Source of the DNA: Pontederia crassipes
Lineage: Eukaryota; Streptophyta; Magnoliopsida; Commelinales; Pontederiaceae
Reading direction: 5' to 3'
Length of the DNA: 64,000 nt
Assembly: GCA_030549335.1 (NCBI GenBank)
Contig: CM060187.1
Location: 186,001-250,000 of the forward strand
Part shown: piece after piece, positions 45,930-56,979 of the stretch
Layout: each line of letters starts with the position of its first letter
How positions within the stretch are numbered: the stretch's first letter is position 1
Notes under the pieces: model-generated
Database searches by the model: none
Told to the model about the DNA's origin: nothing
Seen by the model: the letters and a program-made list of their open reading frames with translations, nothing else
Made by a program: the position numbers and the translations under genes

Positions 45930-47190
45930 ATAATTAGCATATTAACTTACTTTAGATGCTTATATAATCATGTTTGTGTGTAATAATTAACATTTGGATT
46001 AAAATATAATGATAATTATATTATCGATAAACGTTATAAAAAATTATATAAGATTATTAGGAGAAATTTTAATATTTGTAAATATTATAAAAAAACATGT
46101 TTAACTAAGGTTAATTAGAGGTTGAACACATAGCAAAATAATATGACTGGACCTTTATTTCAACCAATAGGATTTCAAGCAACTGAAGTAGGCAGCTCAC
46201 CAACTGCTTAGATACTTATTTTTCCAAACCGTCATATGACATGGAAAACTTTTGAAAAAAAAAATGTACACTACATATAACTTCGGAGAGCCGAAAAAAT
46301 TGCAAAAGAAAGTCTCGAGTAGAACCGTTTGAAGAAATTCGCCAAGGTCGCTTGGTTAAGGTAGGGTTTCGATTTCGAAACTGGCCTTCAATTTCATCTA
46401 ATCATAGCTTCCTAGTTACTTCTCCATAAATTTTGAAAATTTTCATGATTAATCCTTTATGGTAACTTTCCATGTCCTCTGAAATCACATAAAAATGATT
46501 TATAAAGGAAGTTATGAACCTAACTTCATGAGTCTCTCACTCTGTCCCGAGTCAAGTCCGTCTTGTAGATTAGGGTATGATTAGGGTAAAGTGAATTATG
46601 GTTTGAAATTTGAATATGATTAATTAGATATAAAAAATATTTGTTGAGAAATGGAATCATCCAATTTGAATTTGTTTATGTGGAGAAATGAATTTTTCAT
46701 CCCGCATGACTTCTTCTGTCTGGTTTCAGGACGTAGATAGAACATGAGCCGAATTGATTATTTTTGTTAGTGGGGCGTACACAGAATTAAATTCTATAAT
46801 TTTTATGCCTCAACACTACTAAGTTTAGATTCTAGAAAAATTAGGATCTAATCAAATGGATAAGTATTGTTAATGATATAAATCTTTCAATGACACACAG
46901 TATGCCAAAATATAAACCCTAAGTCAGATTGCCTTGGATTTTATGACTTACTCACTTGAAATTAATTAATGATATTTGGGGTTATGAATTATTCATTAAT
47001 AGACACTCAGTCTGAAAATTTGAGGTAACACCTAATTAAACTTTGAAAGATTGAATAGTTTCAAGTATGAAGTAGTATATGAATATAAACACATAAAATT
47101 CCACATTAGTATTAGAAGGAGTTATATGCATTTTAAGGTGAACAAGGGTTCATGCATCATGAGCATGCATTGCATAGTTTTATTAGATTT
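45930..47190. other. AT-rich intergenic stretch
   Basis: No open frame over 60 codons and no recognised protein or RNA gene. It contains short phrases typical of old LTR sequences (around 46490-46600) but no paired LTR, PBS or other boundary. Confidence 0.6.
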
Positions 47191-47195
47191 TTTTT

Positions 47196-48480
47196 TTCCG
47201 TTGACCCCCTTTGAACTATGAACTTTTTTCGCGTCTACCCACGTCTTTCAAATGTTCCGCTGACCCACCTTGAACTATACCATCTTTTTCACTTAAGTCC
47301 ATCTATCAATCTCTGTCATTTTTTTCATTAATTTTTATTTATTTTTTTATTTATTAAATGACCAAATTACCCTCATAACATAAAATAATAGTGAATATAA
47401 AAAAATGTTGGCCTGCGTGAGGCCCCCCTTGCGACAACATCACACGCCGGCAATGTCGTCGGACAAACGAACGGAGGCGAAGTCGTTGGCGTCCCAAAGG
47501 GTGTCGGGTTAGGGCGGCCACTGTCTTTCCCCATTGACGTCGAACTCAGTCCATCACCGTTGGACGCAGACGCGGACAGTGCCGTCGGCTCATCCCGCTC
47601 GACCTCCTATGTATAATCTCTCATTATGTCTCTTAGCCCTCCACTCGAGCATGCCGACAAGATCACGGGTGAGGGTTGGGGTGGGGGTGAGGGGGTTTCG
47701 GCTGGAGGGGGCACTACCCCCCCTCCCTTCTGCGACGAGATCGCAGAGGGGGAGCATCCCCCTCTGAGATCTCATCACCGGAGATCGCATGTCAAGGCCC
47801 CCTGTGATCTCATCGTCAATGACGAGATCATAGGCCCCTCCCCTTGCGGTAGTCGGCGATAAGATCGCAAAGGAGGCATGTCCCCCCTCCCCCCACTTGT
47901 GATCTCATCACCGACGATAAGATCACAGGCCCCCTTGCGATCTCATCGCCAGCGACAAGATCGAAGGGGGGGGGGCTGCGATGAGATCACAGGCCGTAGG
48001 GGGTCCGCCCCCCTCTGTGATCTCGTCATCGAATATCGCAAGGGGAGGGGCCTGCGATCTCGTCGCCTCCCCTTTGATCTCATCGCCGGCGATGAGATCG
48101 CAAGAGGGGACGTCCCCATCGACCTCGTCCGCACGCACCAGTCCCTTGAGACTTGCAATCTCGATGCCCCCTCGACCTCACTGGCGCGTGCGAGCGGGCG
48201 TCGTCCCCCTTGAGACCTTGACGGGTCGTAGCGGGCGAGATGGGGGCCTCGACGAAGTAAATTTTTTATTTTTATAATATATTATTTTATATTTTCTAAT
48301 ATTAGATGATACTAGGGAAGTGTAATGTGGTAATTTCATAAATAAAAATTAACGGAAAAGATTGTAGAGGTTGACAGATGGACTTAAGTGAAAAAGACGA
48401 TATAGATTAAGGGGGTCAGCGGAATATTCAAAAGACGTGGATAGACGCGGAAAAAGTTTCAAGGGGAGTCAGTAGAAAAA
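47196..48480. mobile_element. long-TIR DNA element with GC-rich palindromic interior
   Basis: Inverted arms of about 170-190 bp. The left arm begins CGTTGACCCCCTTTGAACTATG (split as CGTTGACCCCC, TTTGAACTATG), with CGCGTCTACCCACGTCTTTC, TTCCGCTGACCC, TTTTTCACTTAAGTCCATCT and TTTTTATTTAT. The same phrases occur in order on the complementary strand from 48480 to about 48315. The interior (47410-48245) is GC-rich and packed with GATCTCATCG / CGATGAGATC in alternating orientation. All frames there are Arg/Pro/Ser-rich and not convincing. No transposase is present. The arm phrase TTATTTATTAAATGACCAAATTACCCTC recurs in the foldback at 51972. The target duplication is unclear. Confidence 0.75.
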
Positions 48481-48590
48481 CACTTGGTATTAATAATAAT
48501 TGGAAAGTGAGATATGATTATTACTTGTAGGAAACTTTCTAAGCTACAAGTGAAAGGAAATCTAGTAGGCATCCTTTGAAAGGATAGAGT

Positions 48591-49066
48591 AAGCTTCTCC
48601 CTCGCGTCTCCCCAGTAAATCTTGGTCACAATCGTCGCCTGCTCATGTCCATTTTAAGGCGAAAACCCCAAAAGAGATCGACACGGAGACAGAGAGAAAG
48701 TGAAACAGAAACAAAAAAGTAGGTGCACTTGCCTCCTTATGCTTGGAAGCAGTGTCGAGCGTGTCGAGCACCTCAATGTCCACCTCCAGATCGTAATGCT
48801 TCATCGCCTCCGGCTGCCGAAACTCCGCCAGAGGAATCAGAGATGAAAAGAAAAAAAGAAACGTACATAAAGATCAGAAGGACGAACGCTCGCAGCATCA
48901 AGGGGTTTAAAGGGATTGAATGGGGCGGGACGGCGACACACGAGAGCCGGACTTGGCCCAGAGGCCGTGCTTGGCCTCCTCGCCCTTGGCGTGCATGACG
49001 TGCAGGACGACGAGGGTGTCACCCTTCTGGATGAGGTTGTCGATAGCCCACTGCAGCGCGAGCTTG
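48591..49066 (-). pseudogene. truncated universal stress protein (USP) gene fragment
   Basis: Three exon-like blocks on the minus strand match plant USP proteins in order: 49066-48942 reads KLALQWAIDNLIQKGDTLVV, then LHVMHAKGEEAKHGLWAKSGS; about 48840-48733 reads [20 protein letters not shown], then [16 protein letters not shown]; 48638-48591 reads ATIVTKIYWGDAREKL. These proteins bind ATP or nucleotides in many cases and respond to stress. The first exon (GVAMDYS-type start) and the last part (GSRG...GSVS and PVTVVK motifs) are missing. No AG acceptor exists just before the LIPLAEF block, and its downstream donor is GC (GCAAGT) rather than GT. It stops next to the long-TIR element ending at 48480. 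I judge it a dead fragment. Confidence 0.8.
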
Positions 49067-50277
49067 CTGGTTTTCCAACTCTCTTCCTTTTCCTTGTCTC
49101 TTTGTCTATCTCTCCGAATCCTCTTATCCCCTTTTGCTTACGGCTTCTCCTTCTTTTATATTTGTTTCTACTCCTTTGTTTGTCGACTTCTGCTTGTTGT
49201 CGGTTGTCCTCTTCTCCTCTTTTGTTTGTCCCTCGTCGTCTATAGCTTGACAGCTTTTTTTGTGGTTCCTACCGCTTGGAAAGCTTCCTTGTACCAAGGA
49301 GATGAAGGAGTTGGTTGATTTCCAACTTACAGATGGTGTTTGCTGTTTGACTATTTAGCCTCTTCCTCAACCCGAAAGCAATTTGCCATTACTTGATGCA
49401 AACATCAGTAGAGGTTCAGCCGCTCTACTTCATTCCCTCGAGCTCATCGCCCCCCAAAAAAGACATTTATTCAAGTGAATTTTTAAACTGGTAAGAGCAA
49501 ATTTTAGTGATAATATACGAATGATCATTTATGTGGAGAACATTCGAAATGCATTAAATTACTGGGATGCACGTGTCAACGCAAGAAAATAATTATATAA
49601 TAGATACTATGTGCATGTGAAGTAATGGTGAAAATATAGGTCATAAATCTTCACGTCAACCATCCGAGGGCAGATTAATCTTATTAATATAGAATTAAAT
49701 TATTTTTTGAAAAATTAGTATTTTGTACGTATGGAATGTAGAATCAACCAATGTGTTAAACGTGAGCTGTTTTAATGATTAACGCTATTAAACAATAAGT
49801 ATATTCTTGGTAAATTGAGATTATTTTCTAAATACGCCTAAATATGCGCGCATCGGAATTGATAAATATTCCTCGAGGACAGCGGCAGATCTAAGACACG
49901 AGTTAATGGCTGGAAGTCAGATATCATTATTTTTATTATCTTATAATAACATTATTACTCAAATAAAAAGGAATTATAAATTAATTTAAACCGTTAAAGG
50001 AATTATCTTATAACAATACCTACTTATAAATTTGGTCTAAAACTATTTTGAGATCTTGATAATTTACAAATTCCAAAACCTTTATCATGAGCAATAATAC
50101 CAATAATATCTACATTTAAAATATCATAAATTTAAGAATTATGAGATGTACGCTAAAAAAATAATATGATACTATATAGGACAAATTTAAGATGAGCCGC
50201 TCGACAATGTTTCGGTAACTTATTAATAGAACGAATAATAATTAGGAAAAAATGACAATTTGAGTAAAAGAAAAACT

Positions 50278-50953
50278 GCTTGGGTGTGGTTCGGGAGCAT
50301 TTTGCGGAACATCGCGAAATGTTTTCAAACAGATTACGTGACGGCGTCACGTGACCTCGACGAGAACATTTGTCACGTCGAAATGTTCATTTGCTTTTTT
50401 TTTATTCTCGAGCCGCAAATTTTTTTTTAAATTTCATCTATTTTTTAATTATTTTAGTTTGTATGTATAATTTATAATATATTAATACATTATTAAGAAT
50501 ATTATAAAATAATTTATTATTATTAATTAAAAACTATAAAATAATTAGTTCTAATAATTAATAAATATTTTATTAATTAAACTATTCAATTATTTTTTTA
50601 AAATAAATTATATTTGGATTTTAAAATGTACGTAAATTGTAATATTAATAATATTTAAAATGTTTAATCAAAATAAATAAAAATAATATTAACAATATAA
50701 TAATCTATGTAAATTATAATATTAATAATATATTCTTATTTACTATAATTTTATACCTCATAAAATAATAAATTATATTTTTAGTTATTACTTTTTATTC
50801 AAACACCCACTAAAACTTATCCATCACATAAACTTTTTAAATCCTCGTCATTACACTTTTTCATCCAAACACCAACCCAAAATTTTTTATCACATCAATT
50901 AGTTTTCGAGAACAAAAGTTCTCTCAATATTCCCATACCAAACGCAGCCCTTA
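50278..50953. mobile_element. miniature inverted-repeat element
   Basis: Left end GGGTGTGGTTCGGGAGCATT, then TTGCGGAAC, faces the complement of GGCTGCGTTTGGTATGGGAA, then TATTGAGAGAAC, on the right. The interior is very AT-rich and non-coding, with a palindrome ACGTGACGGCGTCACGT at about 50336-50352. No confident target duplication. 49320-50277 before it is AT-rich without a gene. Confidence 0.5.
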
Positions 50954-51177
50954 TTTCATGTCCTTCCTTTTGTCATAATTTTTAAGCAAATCCTCCCTCC
51001 GAATTAAATACCTAATTAACTTTAATTTAATTATTTTCATAATCTTGATTCGGTTACAATAAAAAGCTTATAAAATTCTTGTACTTAATCTTATTTTTAA
51101 AAGAAGAAAATAATGTTGGAAAGCAATTCCCATAAGATTTTAGTTCGAGCAAAACAACTCTTCTCATATATGTACTA

Positions 51178-51707
51178 GAGGGGTGAAAATGGTTCGGGTC
51201 GGGTCGATTTTTCGGTAAAAAAAAATCATTCGTTATTTTTCGGATTGATTTTTAAATCACAAAAATCATCCTAAAATCATTTAGAAAAAAAGAAAAATCA
51301 CTCTCTAGCAGGTTGAATTTTTCGAGTAATTTTTTCGGGCCCCTATTTTAATAAATAATATTTTTAAAATATATATAATAAATTAAAATTAATATTAAAT
51401 TATTTAATTTTATAACTAAATATAGGATATAGTGTTAGAATTAATAAATTAGAGTTTCATAATGTGATAGGACTATATTAAGTTATATAAAAAATTATTA
51501 CACTAGTAATAAAATAATTGATTGCATCAAAATTAATTATATAAATTAAAATTAATAAATAAAAGCGGGCTCCACGTGCCTCTAAGTTTTGCTCTGTTTA
51601 GAAATCATTCTAAATCATATTTGGTCTCCTAATTTTTAATTTTTTTTGACCAAATTTTTCGAGCCGGGTAGATTTCTCCGTTGGGTCCAATTTTTCTTAT
51701 ATCCCTA
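51178..51707. mobile_element. hAT-type miniature element with 8-bp target duplication
   Basis: 530 bp with ends GAGGGGTG and ATCCCTA, flanked by perfect 8-bp direct repeats ATGTACTA (51170-51177 and 51708-51715). Subterminal GGGTCGGGTCGATTTTTCGG and ATTTTTCGAGCCGGGTAGAT stretches mirror one another. In style and end structure it is a relative of 7952-8527. It is non-coding. Confidence 0.88.
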
Positions 51708-51971
51708 ATGTACTATTAATATGTGGGATTGAATAATACATAGGAATAAAAAAATAGTTCCACTATTTACATGGGATTGACCCATGAGCTACAACGTTAG
51801 GTGCCTGCCCCTTTGACCGGCCATTTGAGTTGTGTACACACTTTATTCATCTAAAAATGTGCATAAACATGCGGGGTCAATAAACTAAACATTATTATAA
51901 TGTAACGAATTATATTGAGTCACTGGAGAGTGAAAATGACAGAGAATTAATCCCCGCGTTAACGGACTAAT

Positions 51972-52350
51972 GGAGCCATTCTTAAAACTATAACTACTTT
52001 TGCGTCGATCTCTAATATATGAATTTATCGTAACGTCTCATCTAAATTCTGTCGTGATTTTTACTTTAATTCACCTATCATACTCTATTAACTTTATCGT
52101 TATTTTTTATTTATTAAATAGCTAAATTATCCTCCACGAAAAAAAAAATTGACATTTATTTTAAATCGTAAGAGGATAATTTAGTAATTTAATAAATAAA
52201 AAAAATAAAAATAACAGGAAAGTTAAGGATTGACTAAAGTAAAAATCACGACATAATGACATAATTTAGAAGGCACTACAGTAATTTTATATATTATGGA
52301 CAACGTGAAAAATAACTACAATTTTAGTGGAGGTTTAAAAAATTAGCCCT
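51972..52350. mobile_element. foldback miniature element related to the long-TIR family
   Basis: About 380 bp that folds on itself. The left arm GTCGTGATTTTTACTTTA...TTTTTTATTTATTAAATAGCT (abbreviated) and AAATTATCCTC is matched in reverse by the right arm from AAGAGGATAATTTAG to TAAAGTAAAAATCACGAC. Outer segments (TAACTACTTTTGCGT against ATTTTTCACGTTGTC complement) also pair less well. The arm shares TTATTTATTAAAT...AAATTA.CCTC with 47196-48480. Ends are approximate. Confidence 0.65.
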
Positions 52351-52502
52351 ATAATATATTGTAAATTTTGGATATTTTCCTCGTGAGTTCTATATTTATA
52401 TTGTGATATTCATATGATACAACAATCACATGAACTTCTTCTAATATTATTATCATTTAATGCCTCTTCTTGTCAATAATTATTTTTTCATAAACTATAT
52501 GC

Positions 52503-52524
52503 ATATATATATATATATATATAT
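52503..52524. repeat. (TA)n microsatellite
   Basis: About 11 TA units in AT-rich intergenic DNA. 52360-53110 around it shows no gene. Confidence 0.9.
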
Positions 52525-53124
52525 TAAATAATTCAACATTTTGAATATGTACGATTTCATGCTTAAAAAAGTCCTAATATTTTCATGGCCTTAGAAAATT
52601 AAACTTTGAATATTGATGTAACCATTTGTCATTATTTTGTAATTATTTCCTTACGCCCGTTTTCTTTTTTTTTTTTTCTTGCTCGCACGTAAACAAAAAT
52701 GTATTAGAAATAAAGTACCATTAAATATTTTTGTGATGTCGTAAAATCAATTAGTAATTAGTATACTACCATGTAAAGTCAAATTATTAATTAATAGAAT
52801 TTTGAATACTGAAACTAATACTGAATAATAAACAAGTTGATTGACTCATATGATTAATTAATAATTCCAAGTACAAGGTTGATGGAATATATAAACCCGA
52901 AAGTTTATAATTTGGTCAAGGATTGTCCATTTCACTATCGTCTAAATACTAAATTAATAAAATATTTGTGGCCTTAAGGAAAAAAAAGTCGAAGAAATAA
53001 GGAGAAAAATGACACATAAAATTATTTTCATAAATAAAACGATATAAACCTTCAACTTTGACTCTCTATTTTTTTTTCTAAAAAAATAATCATGAACACC
53101 GAAATTATTGAATGTTCAACCATA

Positions 53125-54627
53125 GGGTAAATTGCACCAAATGCTCTTCAACTTTAAGGTTTGCTCAGCGATATCCTCCAACTTCACTTTGTAACACAAA
53201 TGTCCTTCATCTTTTAACGCATTTCACCCAATGCCTTTTTTACCTGGGATAGCCGGTTTTCCGATTTTTCATCGACGTGGCGTCCACGTGGCCATCTCCT
53301 CTCTCCTCCACGCAAATAGTCGTCCAACGTGGCATGTTCCGACGTGGCACATAAAATTACACCAATGCCCTTCAACTTTAAGATTCGTTCAACGATACAC
53401 TCCAACTTCACTTTGTAACACAAATGCCCTTCATCTTTTAACGTGTTTCACCCGATGCCCTCTTTACCTGGAATAGCCGATTTCTTAATTTTTCATTGAC
53501 GTGGCGTCCACGTGGCCATTTCCTCTCTCCTCCATGCAAATAGTCGTCTGACGTAGCATGCTCTGACGTGACACCACATATTAAACCATTCTACTTACCG
53601 TAAGTTGACCCACTCAATGTTAAATTATTTTCTTATTTGTCTTTTTGTTGTCGTTCGCATAAAACCTCTTTCGCCGTTCGCACTCTTTCGTCGTTTGCTC
53701 TCGCTCTTCTTCGTCGTTCGCATTTCGCGTTCGTTGGCGCTGTCTTTGCTCAAATTGGTTAATTTTATGTGCATTTGATGAGTAAACTTTAAAGTTAGAG
53801 TACATTTCACCATATGTCCTCTTTATCAAGGATAGTCGATTTTTTTATTTTTCGTCGACGTGACGTCCACATGGTCATCTCCTCTCTCCTCCATACAAAT
53901 AGTCGTCCAACGTGGCATGCTCCGATGTAACACATAAAATTATATCAAATGTCCTCCAACTTTAAAGTTTGCTGACCAAATGCATATAAAATTACACTAA
54001 TTTGGACAAAGACAACGCCGACGAATGCGAAAAGTGAACGATAAAGGAGGCGAACGACGAAGAAGAGCGAACGACGAAGAAGAGCGAACGATGAAGGAGT
54101 GCGAACGACGAATGAGGTTTCATGCGAATGACGAAAAAGAAGAAAATAAGAAAATAATTTAACAGTGAGTGGATCAACTTACGATAAATAAGATGGTTTA
54201 ATATGTGGTACCACGTCGAAGCATGTTACGTCGGACGACTATTTGCATGGAGAAGAGATGAGATGACCACGTTGACGCTACGTCGATAAAAAATCGAAAA
54301 ATCGACTGTCCTAGGTAAAGAGGACATCGGGTGAAATGTATTAAAAGATGAAGGACATTTGTGTTACAAAGTGAAGTTGGAAGGTATTGCTGAACAAATC
54401 TTAAAGTTGGAGGACATTGGTGTAATTTTATTTGCCACGTCGGAACATGCCACGTCGAACGACTATTTGCGTGGAGGAGAGAGGAGATGGCCACATGGAT
54501 GCCACATCGACGAAAAATAAAAAAATCGGCTATCCCAGGTAAAAAGGGCATCGAGTGAAACACGTTAAAAGATGAAGGGCATTTATTTTACAAAGTGAAG
54601 TTGGAGAGCATTTGGTGTAATTTACCC
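53125..54627. mobile_element. 1.5-kb foldback transposon with 10-bp target duplication
   Basis: Starts GGGTAAATTGCACCAAATGC and ends with the inverted GCATTTGGTGTAATTTACCC. It is flanked by perfect direct repeats TTCAACCATA (53115-53124 and 54628-54637). Nearly the whole element is one palindrome with arms of about 700 bp. Within each arm a unit of about 210-220 bp (CTTCAACTTTAAG..., TTTGTAACACAAATG, CATCTTTTAACG, ACCTGGGATAGCCG, GACGTGGCGTCCACGTGGCC, GTCGTCCAACGTGGCATG) is repeated in tandem, and a central TTCGTCGTTCGC-rich part follows. No transposase is encoded. A 9-11 bp duplication with long arms fits the Mutator-like superfamily. The same arm sequence bounds the element at 44455. Confidence 0.88.
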
Positions 54628-54637
54628 TTCAACCATA

Positions 54638-56280
54638 AAATTAAACTTTTGTTATATGTCCTTTATATCTTTTTCTAGTTAAATTCAAATAAAATATTCT
54701 TTAATACTTTTGTTTTGGGGCACTGAATTGAAGCCTTAATTAGAAAGTGAATAAATGCTTTCCTCTTGAATTCAAATCTCGTTAAATTTTTATTTAAGAA
54801 AAGAGTTTATTTTTTTTATTGTTCACATAGTGAGTTGAATTAGACCAAAATTGTCGACCCCTCGTACATAAGAGGAAGTGTTAAAAATATAAAATTATTA
54901 ATATTATTTTTTAAATGGCTTAAATATTTAAAAAATTAGTTAGCACATCAATTTAACTCACGTTTGTTCATTTTTTGTGATTTCTAAAAATAAAAAGATA
55001 AAAAATAAAAAAAAAGCTTCACACAATAACATTTTTCTAGCCTGAGTGGACGTCAACAATTCGAATACGTATTTGACTCTTTAGTTATCATCAAGAGACT
55101 TATTTCAATCATATTATAATTCGTTGTTTTTTTATTATATATAAATCTGACTGTCCACAGAGAAAGACCTATTTTTTCCCCTCGAATTAATTCAATATTA
55201 AAGTGTAGGAAAGACAGACAAATTTATTTTCGAATTGTTGACTAGAAAAAAAAATTGAATATAAAATTTTATCAACTCTCCTGTAGAATTTGTTTTTGCC
55301 ATTTATCTGTGCCAACCAAGTTAATTCTTTTGTTCCAATGTGCTTTTTTAATTATATTTTCTCCCATTTTCAGATATTATTATGATCGATTTAAAAAGAA
55401 AATATAAAAGAAGTGTAAATGTGACATGAATCCAATTGTACATCCAGCACAAGCACAAATCCAAATCACTTAATTGTACTTTCCAACAGTTTGGCCAGAC
55501 ATTGAGTGGAACCAACACCTCCCCCCCATATCATGTGATTTCGAGTTTTTTTTTCATTTTAGAAAATAGTAAAAAATATCAATGGGTAACGTATATCCAA
55601 GCTAATAAAGGGATTTCCTCAATGCATGAACCAAATAATCAATTAAAAATATTAATCACTTTTTTTAATTATGCATGAATGCACTGGAATATGTTAAGAC
55701 ACTTAAATATATGATGGAAAAATAATTAGCAATTATCTTTCCTTAAGTGTCAGAGGACGGGATTACCCCTATAAATGACTGATATTGTAAAATCCCACTT
55801 TTTTTTTTAAAAAAATTATATTTTGATCCTATTTTGTTTATAACTACTTTAGAAAACAAAAAAAAGTTTGAAATTCAGAAAAAGATCACCATGTATAAAA
55901 AGTGCAAATTCCGTATAATTTCTCTGGATTTTATGGGAAAAGTGCTGAAATATAGGAAATAGATTTGAAAATGCAATTGCATGGGAAAGAAATTTCTTTG
56001 ATGTTTATTGAGATCATTAAATATTCCTCCTTATGGCAGTTTACAGCCACAACAATTCATGAATATTAGGAACATTAATGACGAATAAATATTTCAAATC
56101 TCCCAGGAATTATTTAGAGATCTCAATTCACTTATTTCCCTTAAATGCTCATTTTTTAATTAATTAATTAATTAAGCTTCAAATAAATCTCCTCATTTAA
56201 TTTTAAAAATAAAATCTAAAAACACGTCATGACAAGAAAAAAAGGAAACCAAATCATAATAACGTTTTTTTTAAAATCCC
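54638..56280. other. AT-rich intergenic stretch
   Basis: No gene or bounded repeat recognised. A TTAA-type simple repeat lies near 56155-56176. It leads into the promoter region of the TOPLESS-related gene. Confidence 0.6.
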
Positions 56281-56644
56281 AATTCACTGCCCCGAAAAGT
56301 GCGGCTTTTCGGATCCTCACGTTCGCAATCCCACCCGCGAGAGTACCCACCAATGGCGATCGTCCGGGCCCACGCGGGGCGTCTCACTAACGCTCAGTGG
56401 GGCCCGCTGCGGCAGAGTGGTTCTACTTCGGGGTGCGCGCGCGTCGGGGTCAATGTTCCCGACTACCTAGAAACTTCAACAGCACGACAAATGCGGCAAC
56501 ACTAATGGGGGGGAGAGTTCGATAAGTGGACCGGCGTATCAGAGATAGGTAGATAAGCAGATCTAGATGCGCGTATCGGAGAGTTGATATATTTGCACAT
56601 TATTATTAGTATTATTATAATATAAAATTTATTGCTCTCTCTCT

Positions 56645-56690
56645 CTCGCACACACATACGCGCACATATATATTTATGTGTGTGCGCGAG
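56645..56690. repeat. imperfect hairpin in the TOPLESS-related promoter
   Basis: CTCGCACACACATA (56645-56658) faces TATGTGTGTGCGCGAG (56675-56690) across a short ACATATATATT loop. It follows a CT dinucleotide run (56635-56647) and lies about 290 bp before the start codon. It is probably a CA/GT repeat with inverted arms; any regulatory role is speculative. Confidence 0.6.
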
Positions 56691-56979
56691 GGCAGTGGCA
56701 CCGGTCCCCACGCCGTCGCCACCTCTCCCCTAATCCCTCTCCCACTAACTCCTTTCGCCCTTTTCTTGTGTCCCCCTTTTCCTCCGTCTTCCTTCTCTCC
56801 ATCCCTTTCGTCCTCGTTTTTTGTTCGCTGCCTCCTTCCCGACGCCGGAGGAACGAAACCCTCGCGCCTCGATCCCGCGAGAGATCGACGCGCCCCCGCG
56901 GCTCCGGGATCCGATCGGAGGGCGCCCGCAGGACGGAAGCGTTCCTAGCTCCTCGTCCCCCCCGTCGCCGTCGCCTGCG

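Noticed and set aside
47534..48277. Several 60-110 codon ORFs in the GC-rich interior
   Set aside because: They arise from the alternating GATCTCATCG palindromes and have no domain.
53625..54160. Short repeated TTCGTCGTTCGC units considered as a CRISPR-like or regulatory array
   Set aside because: They are short, irregular and mirror-imaged at the centre of a foldback transposon in a plant nuclear genome; simple repeat is the plain explanation.
53214..54563. ORFs of 60-121 codons in the foldback element
   Set aside because: The same peptide appears several times because the DNA unit is repeated; it is not a transposase and has no known motif.
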